A stretch of 64,000 nucleotides of DNA from assembly GCA_910589545.1 (NCBI GenBank), contig CAJUSY010000048.1, forward strand, positions 20,562-84,561. Direction: 5' to 3'. Both the position numbers and the translations under genes were made by a program. The stretch comes from Peptoniphilaceae bacterium. GTDB lineage: Bacteria; Bacillota; Clostridia; Tissierellales; Peptoniphilaceae. Positions 42,756-51,240 of this stretch are shown here, one piece after another. Within the stretch, counting starts at the first letter, position 1. Each line of letters begins with the position of its first letter. The notes under the pieces were generated by a model. It had not been told where the DNA came from. It saw only the letters and a program-made list of their open reading frames with translations, and searched no databases.

Positions 42756-44522
42756 CTAATCTAATTTGATGTGAATTTCTTTAAGTTGTTTCTCGTCAAC
42801 ATTTGATGGAGCACCAGTTAATAAATCTGTAGCAGATTGTGTTTTAGGGAATGCTATAACATCTTTGATATTATCAGTTCCAACTAATAACATCATAAGT
42901 CGATCCATACCATACGCTAATCCACCATGTGGAGGTGTTCCATAGTTAAAAGCTTCTACAAAGAAACCAAATTTGTTTTCAATCATTTCTTCAGTTAATT
43001 CTAATGCTTCGAACATTTTCTTTTGTAAATCAGAATTGTTAATTCTTATAGAACCTCCACCGATTTCATCTCCATTACATACAATATCGTAAGCTTTAGC
43101 TCTTACTTTTTCCTTGTCAGTTAACAAATATTGAATGTCTTCTTCTTTTGGCATTGTAAATGGGTGATGCATTGCTACAAATCTGTTTTCTTCTTCGTCG
43201 AATTCAAATAATGGGAAATCAACTATCCAAACAAATTCGAATGTATCATTGTCAACCAAATTCATATCTCTTGCAATTTTGTTTCTTAATGCACTTAATC
43301 CATTAAATACAACATCATTTTTGTCTGCTAGTATAAATATTAAAGCATTTTCGTCTTCTTTTGTAGATTCAATTATCGAATTCATTTCTTCATCAGATAA
43401 GAATTTTTTAATTGAAGATTGAATTTCTCCATCGTGAACTCTTATCCAACTTAAACCTTTAGCACCGTATTCTTTTACAAATTTTTCTAATTTGTCAATT
43501 TTTTTACGTGAGTATTCACTTTCATAATTCCCAATATTGATACATCTAACGCTTTTGTTTTTATCATTACAACTTGAGAATACTTTGAATTCTGAATCTT
43601 TTACTAATTCAGTGATATTTTTCAATTCAAATCCAAATCTCAAATCTGGCTTATCGCATCCATATCTTTCCATAGCTTCTGCGTAAGTCATTCTCTTAAT
43701 AGGAGTTGGAACATCAATTCCTCTAATTTCTTTGAAAAGTTTTTTAATCAAGCCTTCATTCAATGTCATTACATCTTCTTGATCAACAAAACTCATTTCC
43801 ATATCCACTTGAGTGAATTCTGGTTGTCTATTTGCTCTCAAATCTTCATCTCTGAAACATTTAACGATTTGGTAGTATCTGTCCATTCCACTAATCATAA
43901 GAAGTTGCTTCATTAACTGTGGTGATTGTGGCAGTGCGTAGAAACTGTGTTCATTTACTCTACTTGCAACCAAATAATCTCTAGCTCCTTCTGGAGTTGG
44001 CTTTCCTAAAAATGGAGTTTCAATTTCATAAAATCCATTTTCATCTAAATAATCACGAATTAATTTATTAGTTTTGGCTCTTAATTTTAAATTATTTTGT
44101 AATTTAGGTTTTCTTAAATCCAAATATCTGTACTTTAACCTAACAGCTTCTTGAGCATTATCATCATCTTTAATGTAAATTGGAGGAACATTCGCTGTAT
44201 CCAAAACAATTAGTTCATTAGCTATAACTTCAATTTCTCCAGTAGGAATGTTGTTGTTTTTTGATTCTCTTTCTCTAACATCACCTTTTACACATAAAAC
44301 ATATTCGCTCTTAACATCTTTTGCTTTATCGAAAATCTCTTTGTTATCATCCTTTATAGCTATTTGAGTTATTCCTGTGTTATCTCTCAAATCTATAAAG
44401 ATAAGAGATCCTAAATTTCTTTCTTTTTGAACCCATCCCATAAGAATGACTTCTTTATTTACATCACTTAATCTCAACTCCCCACACATGTGAGTACGTC
44501 TAAGATTTCCCATACTATTCAT
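42756..44522 (-). CDS. aspS: Aspartyl-tRNA synthetase
   Basis: Class II synthetase. An N-terminal OB anticodon-binding domain (RTHMCGELRLSDVNKEVILM, GWVQKERNLGSLIFIDLRD) precedes the catalytic core with motif 1 (FYEIETPFLGKPTPEGARDY), motif 2 (FRDEDLRANRQPEFTQVDME) and motif 3 (GLAYGMDRLMMLL), plus the bacterial insertion domain. I place the start at 44522 (GGAGG upstream), giving 588 aa; reading further upstream would translate the T-box terminator. Controlled by that leader. Whether it also charges tRNA-Asn cannot be read here; asnA is present at the right end. Confidence 0.97.
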   Translation of the reverse strand: MNSMGNLRRTHMCGELRLSDVNKEVILMGWVQKERNLGSLIFIDLRDNTGITQIAIKDDNKEIFDKAKDVKSEYVLCVKGDVRERESKNNNIPTGEIEVIANELIVLDTANVPPIYIKDDDNAQEAVRLKYRYLDLRKPKLQNNLKLRAKTNKLIRDYLDENGFYEIETPFLGKPTPEGARDYLVASRVNEHSFYALPQSPQLMKQLLMISGMDRYYQIVKCFRDEDLRANRQPEFTQVDMEMSFVDQEDVMTLNEGLIKKLFKEIRGIDVPTPIKRMTYAEAMERYGCDKPDLRFGFELKNITELVKDSEFKVFSSCNDKNKSVRCINIGNYESEYSRKKIDKLEKFVKEYGAKGLSWIRVHDGEIQSSIKKFLSDEEMNSIIESTKEDENALIFILADKNDVVFNGLSALRNKIARDMNLVDNDTFEFVWIVDFPLFEFDEEENRFVAMHHPFTMPKEEDIQYLLTDKEKVRAKAYDIVCNGDEIGGGSIRINNSDLQKKMFEALELTEEMIENKFGFFVEAFNYGTPPHGGLAYGMDRLMMLLVGTDNIKDVIAFPKTQSATDLLTGAPSNVDEKQLKEIHIKLD

Positions 44523-44529
44523 AAAAAAC

Positions 44530-44740
44530 CTCCTAAAATATAAAAAACCCGTCCTTATGATAAGGGACGAGTTAAATCGCGGTACCACCCTAATTAGGTA
44601 AACCTCACTTTAATTTATAACGCTATTAAGCGGAAAATTCGACTCAAAAATGTCTGCAATTACTATGAATAATAAGTCACACCAACCCTTATCTCTCTGA
44701 AAATCAATCATAATGCGCTCTTTTTATCTTTGTCTTTATA
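44530..44740 (-). promoter_or_regulatory. T-box riboswitch leader of aspS (tRNA-Asp)
   Basis: Senses uncharged tRNA and lets transcription continue into aspS-tcdA-rseC-glyA. The minus strand carries the T-box core GGGTGGTACCGCG (44579-44591), an upstream AGAGAG...GGTTGGTG stem I apical region, and a terminator stem ACTCGTCC/GGACGGGT followed by TTTTTT (44543-44575). A GAC triplet at 44652-44654 followed by A is placed as expected for an aspartate specifier. The specifier call is inference; the T-box identity is firm. Confidence 0.93.
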
Positions 44741-44745
44741 ACAAA

Positions 44746-44774
44746 ATTATATTCAAAAAACTTTCAATTGTCAA
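44746..44774 (-). promoter_or_regulatory. Consensus sigma-A promoter of the aspS T-box operon
   Basis: TTGACA (44769-44774), 17 bases, TATAAT (44746-44751), perfect at both boxes. The predicted start near 44739 makes the leader about 217 bases. The -35 box lies just past the murJ stop side of the gap. Confidence 0.92.
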
Positions 44775-44779
44775 ACCAT

Positions 44780-46303
44780 CTATTTTTTTCTTCTGTTCTT
44801 ATAAAAAGCAATAATTTCGTTTAGTTCATCGACCTTAAAAATTAAAATACAACTCAAATAACTAATTCCTGCAACAATTATAGACATCATTAATGATAAT
44901 GTATTTGAAAATCTCATATTTGTCGTTTTAAATGTAATGTAAGCTAAAGCTCCCATTATCAACGATGAGATCAACATCTTAAAAATATTTACAAATGATG
45001 ATTTTGTAGAGCTAAAATCCCCAATTTTTTTGTGTAATCTCATTATTATCATTATTGCTCCAATTAGATTTGCAAAACTTGTTGCTACTGCTAATCCTAT
45101 TAAGCCAAAAATTCTTGATAAAATAATATTTCCTATTATATTTATAGCAACCATAATAACAGAATTAATTGTAGGAGTTTTTGTATCATTCATTGCATAG
45201 AATGATTTCGACAAAATATCTCTGATAGCAGTTTCTATTATTCCCAAAGCGTAGAAGAACATACAAACTGATGTCATATCAACATCATTCATTGTGAAAG
45301 CTCCCCTAAAGAATAGCACCTTAGTAATAGGATAAGATAATATCAAAAGTCCTATTGTCGCTGGGATTACTAAAATACAAATCATAGACATTGATTTCAT
45401 TATGCTATCTTTCATTTTATTCAAATCATTAGCGATAAAATTTCTAGACAATTCAGGATACACAATTACAGAAATATTTGCTATAACAATACCAGTTACA
45501 AATTCAATAAGCCTTGATGCATAATTTAGAATTGGAATACCATTAGCTGAAACTGTAGATGCTATAGACTTATCTACCATAACATTGATTTGATTTACCG
45601 ATACTCCTAAAATTATCGGAATTGATAAAAGAACAATCATCTTTACATTTTTATCTGAAAAATCTAAAATCTTATGATATTTAAAATTCTTTCTTTTCGT
45701 TATAAATATGTAAGGCAAATATTGGAGTGCATTTCCCAATAGCAAACCAATTCCAACTATCATATTATTATCGTATTTATTGGAAATTACAAGAGCAAGT
45801 ATAATGAAGAAATTCATTATAAAACCTTGTAAATTTTGAACTACAAAATGATTATTCGCATTCAAATATCCCTTGAATACACATGACATTATGGACGGTA
45901 TCATTGACAATAAAGTCAATCGCATGAATTTTATAGTTAATTCTTTTGTATATCCAGTAAATCCTGGAGCGAAAATTTTAATTACAGATGGCGTAAAAAT
46001 CTCCAGTATTACTATTAATGCTAATATTATAATAACAACTATATTGTTGATATTTGATGTAAAAACATCTCCTTCTTCCTTTCCCTTTTCGTGTACTATT
46101 TTATTGTATATAGGAATAAAAGAAGTTGAAATTCCCGCTGAAAATAAACTTACTATTGTAATCGGCAGTATTTGTGAAACCAAAAACGCGTTAGCAACCG
46201 GTCCATTTGTAGGAAAAAAATATGCCAGTGTAGTTTCTCTTACTAATCCTAAGACTTTTGATAGTAGTGTAATTATCATCAGTATAATTGCAGTCTTTTT
46301 CAT
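44780..46303 (-). CDS. murJ: Lipid II flippase MurJ (MviN family)
   Basis: MOP-superfamily transporter that moves the peptidoglycan precursor lipid II across the membrane. The 507-aa sequence has about 13-14 hydrophobic segments, starting KTAIILMIITLLSKVLGLVR and including TTLAYFFPTNGPVANAFLVS (TxxAxxFG-like) and the NAILxRxFFA-like SFYAMNDTKTPTINS. GGAGA precedes the ATG. It is divergent from the PucR-like regulator and followed by the aspS T-box. Confidence 0.93.
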   Translation of the reverse strand: MKKTAIILMIITLLSKVLGLVRETTLAYFFPTNGPVANAFLVSQILPITIVSLFSAGISTSFIPIYNKIVHEKGKEEGDVFTSNINNIVVIIILALIVILEIFTPSVIKIFAPGFTGYTKELTIKFMRLTLLSMIPSIMSCVFKGYLNANNHFVVQNLQGFIMNFFIILALVISNKYDNNMIVGIGLLLGNALQYLPYIFITKRKNFKYHKILDFSDKNVKMIVLLSIPIILGVSVNQINVMVDKSIASTVSANGIPILNYASRLIEFVTGIVIANISVIVYPELSRNFIANDLNKMKDSIMKSMSMICILVIPATIGLLILSYPITKVLFFRGAFTMNDVDMTSVCMFFYALGIIETAIRDILSKSFYAMNDTKTPTINSVIMVAINIIGNIILSRIFGLIGLAVATSFANLIGAIMIIMRLHKKIGDFSSTKSSFVNIFKMLISSLIMGALAYITFKTTNMRFSNTLSLMMSIIVAGISYLSCILIFKVDELNEIIAFYKNRRKK

Positions 46304-46334
46304 AAGTATCTCCTGTTTATATTTAAAAAATATG

Positions 46335-46362
46335 TTGGTTGTGATATTATTTATACTATAGA
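46335..46362 (+). promoter_or_regulatory. Candidate promoter of the PucR-like regulator (divergent murJ region)
   Basis: TTGGTT (46335-46340), 16 bases, TATAGA (46357-46362) points toward the plus-strand regulator. On the opposite strand TTAGAC and TATAAA about 18 bases apart may serve murJ. Both are imperfect, and the 96-base gap is the only room for either promoter. Confidence 0.4.
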
Positions 46363-46399
46363 TAATAACACAGGTCTAACGATAATTAAAGGTGATAAG

Positions 46400-47758
46400 A
46401 TGAATATAAAGTTATTGGTAAAAAAAACGGATGAATTGGTTGACTCTTCGGACATAAAAATAATAAACGATATCGACAATATATCGTTAAATTGTATTTC
46501 CGATCAGAAAAACACACTATCCATAATGGAATATGACAAAAATATTATGTGTCCTAAAAATTCTAATATTCTTTTTTTGAAAGCAGAAGATGAAATTATA
46601 GAAAACGAGAACGCAAATATTATTTATTCAAAAGAAGATGATATTTTCAAAGTTTACGAAATTGTGAATGGATTTTTGCGAGAGCATTCCGAGTTCTATA
46701 ATAGAATTTATAATACAATTTCAAACCGTGAGGCCGTTAATAATTTGCTTTTAATCATAAAAGATTATTTTGATGTAAATGTATGCCTGTTGAACTCAAA
46801 CAAAAAGTTGTTGCTAAATACATTTGATTTTTCAACTATAAAAAAGATTTATCCGTTGGAAATAAAAAAGAAAAGCTTGAGTAAATTGTACGGATATCTC
46901 GCTTTTGAAACTATTGAAGATGAATATGAATTTGAATTCAGAAAAATTTCCAAAATTATTTCAACATATATTTATAACAACGTAAATGGACTGATAAATT
47001 CAAAAGAAGACATATATAGCACTATTAAGAATTTGATTTCCGGAAATATTACAGAAAAAGACGAAGAAAATATTGCAAATATAGGTTGGAAAACAGATGA
47101 CAATTACGATATTAATGTAATTAAAATTGAAGGCGGTTTATTCAAATACCAAGACATGTTCTCACATGGTAACAGATTTGTTTTGGATTATCCAATGTAT
47201 ATGTATTCTGTATTGCAAGAAGGATACCTTGTGTTATTGACTAATAATAAAATTAAAGATGTTTCGTCAGTAAAGACAAACCTAAACTTTTTTACTGAAA
47301 AATACGACTTAAAAAGCATTAAATTATCACTAAAAAACAACCTGTTCAATTTGAAAAAAGCTTATGATTTATCCAGAAGAATTTTAGAAAACGATATAGA
47401 AATATCTGAAAATATAAACGATAATTGCTGTAAAATCGTCTACGATTTAGTTTGCTTGGATTCTGAAATAGAAATTTTAGTTCCAGAATTTATCTACAAA
47501 CTAAAATATGACGATATAAATAATGGCACAGACCTTCTTAGAACATTATACTTTTATCTTGTAGAAGAACGCTCATTGATTAAAGCATCTCAAAGGCTGA
47601 ATGTGCACAGAAACTCCATTGTTTATAGAATAAACAAAATTAATGAATTGGTAGATATTAATTTGGATTGTTACAAAGCAAGAAAAAACATAATAAGTGC
47701 TTTGGAAATCATCGACCGATTGGACAATACGCTTAAAATAACAGAAGAAGACATTTAA
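46400..47758 (+). CDS. PucR/CdaR-type transcriptional regulator
   Basis: A 452-aa protein whose C-terminus is the PucR helix-turn-helix: LRTLYFYLVEERSLIKASQR, LNVHRNSIVYRINKINELVD. The middle (about 115-205) looks GAF-like (VNVCLLNSNKKLLLNTFDF), and the N-terminal 100 residues are variable. Ligand and targets are unknown; the divergent murJ is a possible target by position only. AAAGGTGA precedes the ATG. The last codons form one arm of a hairpin shared with the convergent TPR gene. Confidence 0.85.
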   Translation: MNIKLLVKKTDELVDSSDIKIINDIDNISLNCISDQKNTLSIMEYDKNIMCPKNSNILFLKAEDEIIENENANIIYSKEDDIFKVYEIVNGFLREHSEFYNRIYNTISNREAVNNLLLIIKDYFDVNVCLLNSNKKLLLNTFDFSTIKKIYPLEIKKKSLSKLYGYLAFETIEDEYEFEFRKISKIISTYIYNNVNGLINSKEDIYSTIKNLISGNITEKDEENIANIGWKTDDNYDINVIKIEGGLFKYQDMFSHGNRFVLDYPMYMYSVLQEGYLVLLTNNKIKDVSSVKTNLNFFTEKYDLKSIKLSLKNNLFNLKKAYDLSRRILENDIEISENINDNCCKIVYDLVCLDSEIEILVPEFIYKLKYDDINNGTDLLRTLYFYLVEERSLIKASQRLNVHRNSIVYRINKINELVDINLDCYKARKNIISALEIIDRLDNTLKITEEDI

Positions 47759-47777
47759 TTGTCTTCTTCTATTTTTT
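47743..47777. terminator. Bidirectional terminator made by two overlapping gene ends
   Basis: AGAAGAAGACA (47743-47753) and TGTCTTCTTCT (47760-47770) form an 11-bp stem with loop TTTAAT, then ATTTTTT on the plus strand. The stop codons of both convergent genes lie in the loop, and the arms are coding for both C-termini. The minus side is followed by a weaker TGTTATTTT tract. Confidence 0.82.
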
Positions 47778-48870
47778 GCAATAATTGCATTGCCATATTA
47801 AAAATATCTTCGTGTACATCATCATAAGAAACCAAAGTTGACAATGTGTCTTTTGCTTTTGCAACTCTATTTGAGTTTAGTTCAATAACTGCTTTATTGT
47901 ACAATAAAATCTCATTGTCTTTATGAATTTTAAGCCCACGATTTAAAACCTGAATTGATTTTTCAAAATCATAATCGTTGAAATAAGCCACAGACATATC
48001 ATTATACAAATCAACGTGATCAAATCCCATATTCTCTGATTTTTCAAAATATTCTATAGCTTTATTCAAATCATTTAAATTCAAGTAACATTTACCCATT
48101 AAATAAACAATTCTAGAAGTTTTTTCAAGTTCTTGGAAAATTTCAAGTGCTTTTTGTGGTTTTGAATTGATTAAAGTAGTCGCAAAATCCAAATCTCTTA
48201 AAGGCTTTATATCCTCCATTAAACGTTCAACTTCATTTATCACAATTAATACTCTTTTTTCATCGTAATCATTGGGTGAAGTTGCCATCTTATGAGTATT
48301 TTTTAAGTAATCATAAGCTTTTATATAATTATGATTTAGTAATTCTAGATTTGCAAGCTCTACATAATTTAAGAAGAAATCAGGAAAATTCAAAACATTT
48401 TCATTTAACACTCTGAAAGCTTCTTCGATAAAAATACTAGAATTAAACTCATCTTCGAGCGCCATTAATCTCAAACAATACGCATAGTAATAAGCATTAT
48501 CCGCAATGTCCGATTTTAATATATCATTTGTTCTAAAATAAATAACTGCTTCTTTTGGGTTTGAAATCTTTTCAACTCCCATAGATATTATTGATTTTTC
48601 AATATCAGGAAAAATATTGTACATAATATCTGTGTAGTTTACACAGTATTTGAATGATCTATCATAAGCTATGTTATAAATCATGCCTTTAATAATTAAT
48701 TCCAAATCAAAATTTTTGACGAAATCATTGTTCTTGACTCCATCTAACAAATCTTTCTCTAAAACAGGTAGTGGAATATCTTTATCAATGTAATCATTTG
48801 ATTCTAATAAATTAACATACACCAACTGGTCCATAAATTTACTGAAATATTCGTCAATCTTATTAATCAT
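47755..48870 (-). CDS. Tetratricopeptide-repeat protein
   Basis: A 371-aa soluble helical protein with TPR-like repeats from about residue 130 to the end. The clearest are YLMGKCYLNLNDLNKAIEYF, HVDLYNDMSVAYFNDYDFEK and ILLYNKAVIELNSNRVAKAK. No catalytic domain or signal peptide is evident. Such proteins act as scaffolds, and its partner is unknown. It follows the unknown membrane protein with no gap, so they may work together (inference). Its stop overlaps the convergent regulator by 4 bases. Confidence 0.8.
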   Translation of the reverse strand: MINKIDEYFSKFMDQLVYVNLLESNDYIDKDIPLPVLEKDLLDGVKNNDFVKNFDLELIIKGMIYNIAYDRSFKYCVNYTDIMYNIFPDIEKSIISMGVEKISNPKEAVIYFRTNDILKSDIADNAYYYAYCLRLMALEDEFNSSIFIEEAFRVLNENVLNFPDFFLNYVELANLELLNHNYIKAYDYLKNTHKMATSPNDYDEKRVLIVINEVERLMEDIKPLRDLDFATTLINSKPQKALEIFQELEKTSRIVYLMGKCYLNLNDLNKAIEYFEKSENMGFDHVDLYNDMSVAYFNDYDFEKSIQVLNRGLKIHKDNEILLYNKAVIELNSNRVAKAKDTLSTLVSYDDVHEDIFNMAMQLLQKIEEDN

Positions 48871-49527
48871 TTATTTCTCCCCCGTTTCTAAAATTCTGTA
48901 CAAATTAGCCCTATATAACATGAATAACGAAATAAACATCAAAAGTAATCCAAATTTCAAAATCGACACAACTTCATTTGACATTATAAAGTCTTCAAAT
49001 GTGTAATTTTTCATAATCAAATTAAATAAAATTGCAAAAATCACAACATTAGGTATGTTCCATGTTAAAAAATTTTTAAAATTAAATTTTAATGATGTGC
49101 AAATCGATTTATAAAATTCTTCGTCAATCATGTAAAGTGTCTCCACTAACGGATTAAATATTAATAAAAGAACAATTACTGCTCCCTCGTATTTTTTTAA
49201 GAAAAAATACAACAACAATAAAATTCCTCCATTAAAAGCGACCTTTAACATTAATTTGGGAATAGTAATCGGTTCTATTTGATAGTTATCTCTTGTATGA
49301 ACCGAAATACTAAGCATATTTAAAAGGATACTCAACAGAAATGTAACCAAAACCGCTATTATCACGTTTGATATTTCTTTAGATACAGATAATCTAAACA
49401 AAATATTATTAGACATATTTAACGATAATTTCATTACAATCATTGATGCAAAAATCAACGGAAAATATTTAATTGTATGTGCGGTTCTTGTAAAAGAATT
49501 TTTGATTATTTCTATAAATGAGTCCAT
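48871..49527 (-). CDS. Uncharacterised membrane protein
   Basis: I do not recognise this 218-aa family. It has about six hydrophobic segments: YFPLIFASMIVMKLSL, VIIAVLVTFLLSILLNMLSI, GGILLLLYFFLKKYEG plus AVIVLLLIFNPLVE, IPNVVIFAILFNLIM, and LKFGLLLMFISLFMLY. The charge pattern is basic at the ends. It resembles the general shape of YihY/DUF975-type proteins, but I see no diagnostic motif. It lies between argS and the TPR gene, within the pheST operon. Confidence 0.72.
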   Translation of the reverse strand: MDSFIEIIKNSFTRTAHTIKYFPLIFASMIVMKLSLNMSNNILFRLSVSKEISNVIIAVLVTFLLSILLNMLSISVHTRDNYQIEPITIPKLMLKVAFNGGILLLLYFFLKKYEGAVIVLLLIFNPLVETLYMIDEEFYKSICTSLKFNFKNFLTWNIPNVVIFAILFNLIMKNYTFEDFIMSNEVVSILKFGLLLMFISLFMLYRANLYRILETGEK

Positions 49528-49535
49528 TATTCTCC

Positions 49536-51230
49536 CTACATTCTAACTGGTGCTTCAATGCCTAACAAGCTCAAAGATAATTTCAAGCATTTGTTAACAG
49601 AATAAGTTAAATACAATCTTTGATATTTTAGTTCATCTTCTACAGTGTTGATTGGACAATTTGCATAAAATTTATTGAATAGTTTTGCTAATTCTACCGT
49701 ATAACGTGTCAAGAAAGAAGGTTCGTATTTTTCAGTAGCATTTAATAAAACTTCTTCAAATTTTGATAAGTGTTTTACAATGTCGATTTCTGTATCGTCA
49801 ACTAATAAATCAAATTTGCTATTGTCTTTTAATTCAAATTCTCCCTTGTCTAATATAGAACAGCTTCTTGCAAATGTATATTGTGTATATGGTCCAGTTT
49901 CTCCATCAAAATTCAAAACTTGATCCCAATCAAACGTATAATCTTTTATTCTATTATTGAATAAATCTTGGAATATTACAGCTCCAACACCAACTTGTTT
50001 TGCCACTTCTTCTTTATTTTCAAGATTAGGATTTCTTTCTTCTATGATTGATTTTGTTTTATCAATAGCTCTATTTAAAACATCTTCTAGGAAAATAACT
50101 TTACCTTCTCTTGTTTTCATAGATCCATCTTTCATGCTAACCATACCAAAAGAAACATGTTCGCAATCATTCCACCAATCAAATCCCATTTTTTTCAAAA
50201 CGGCTCTTAATTGTTCAAAATGAAGTTTTTGTTGACTAGCAACAACATATACATTTTTATAAAAATCATAAGTTTTCTTACGATACATTGCTGTTGCAAT
50301 GTCACGTGTAAGATATGTTGAAGATCCATTTGACTTTTTAATTAGAACTGGAGGTAAGTTTTCATCATCCAAATTGATTATCATTGCACCATCGGATTCT
50401 TCTAGTAAATTTTTCTTATCTATAGCTTCTAATGCATCTCCAATAAATTGTGAGTGAAATGATTCACCATTAAAATTGTCAAACTCAACTCCTAGTAAAT
50501 CATAAACTCTTTGAAATTCTTTTAGAGAAATTTCTCTAAACCATGACCATAATTTTACAGCTGTAGGATCTTTTTTTTCTAATTTATCGAACCAATCGCG
50601 TGCCTCATCCATGTAAGTTTCATCTTCTTTTGCGATTTTATTGTATTTTACATATAGATTCAAAAGTTCTTTAATTGGATCGGCATTTATTTTATCTTCG
50701 TCACCCCATTTTAAATAAGCTGATATCATCATACCAAATTGAGTTCCATAATCACCAATGTAATTAACTCCTGTTGTGTTAAACCCTTGATATTTCATTA
50801 TGTTTCTGATGGCATTTCCTATTACAGTGGAGCGTAAATGTCCAATATGAAATGGCTTTGCTATATTTGTAGATGAAAAGTCAAACACAACATTTTTCCC
50901 AACGCCGATATGACTACTTCCAAAATCATCTTTAACAGCTTCTGTTAAAACACTTTCTACTAATTTTGAATTATCTACAAAAAAGTTTACATAAGGACCT
51001 ACATTTGCAATTTTTTTGATATTTTCATTGTTAAATTCTTTTTTTGCTAATTCTTCTGCGATTAAATTAGGTGCTTTTCTGAAAGTTTTTGCTAATTTAA
51101 ACACTGGAAACGCATAATCTCCCATATCACTGTTTGGTGGAATTTCGATTAAATCTGATATTTCTTTTTCAGTTAGACCAGTGTCAAATCCTAGTATAAT
51201 TTCTTTTACTTCTTCTTTAAAATTTATCAT
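49536..51230 (-). CDS. argS: Arginyl-tRNA synthetase
   Basis: Class I synthetase of 564 aa. An N-terminal Add-1 domain is followed by the HIGH motif in STNIAKPFHIGHLRSTVIGN, YIGDYGTQFGMMI, the SFGMVSMKDGSMKTREG region replacing canonical KMSKS (as in many ArgS), and a C-terminal anticodon-binding domain ending LLGIEAPVRM. It is 10 bases after mutS2 and probably shares the phenylalanine T-box transcript. Confidence 0.97.
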   Translation of the reverse strand: MINFKEEVKEIILGFDTGLTEKEISDLIEIPPNSDMGDYAFPVFKLAKTFRKAPNLIAEELAKKEFNNENIKKIANVGPYVNFFVDNSKLVESVLTEAVKDDFGSSHIGVGKNVVFDFSSTNIAKPFHIGHLRSTVIGNAIRNIMKYQGFNTTGVNYIGDYGTQFGMMISAYLKWGDEDKINADPIKELLNLYVKYNKIAKEDETYMDEARDWFDKLEKKDPTAVKLWSWFREISLKEFQRVYDLLGVEFDNFNGESFHSQFIGDALEAIDKKNLLEESDGAMIINLDDENLPPVLIKKSNGSSTYLTRDIATAMYRKKTYDFYKNVYVVASQQKLHFEQLRAVLKKMGFDWWNDCEHVSFGMVSMKDGSMKTREGKVIFLEDVLNRAIDKTKSIIEERNPNLENKEEVAKQVGVGAVIFQDLFNNRIKDYTFDWDQVLNFDGETGPYTQYTFARSCSILDKGEFELKDNSKFDLLVDDTEIDIVKHLSKFEEVLLNATEKYEPSFLTRYTVELAKLFNKFYANCPINTVEDELKYQRLYLTYSVNKCLKLSLSLLGIEAPVRM

Positions 51231-51240
51231 TTTAATCCCC

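Noticed and set aside
44523..44588. N-terminal extension of AspS by 22 residues
   Set aside because: This stretch is the T-box terminator and leader; the GGAGG-preceded ATG at 44522 matches the usual AspS start.
45873..46361. Plus-strand 162-codon open frame opposite murJ
   Set aside because: Complement of a membrane protein gene, giving an artificial hydrophobic product; it would also run through the divergent promoter region.
46350..46372. Operator-like dyad around TTATACTATAGATAA
   Set aside because: Only the outer AT bases pair about a common centre; the inner bases do not, so it is not distinguishable from chance in AT-rich DNA.
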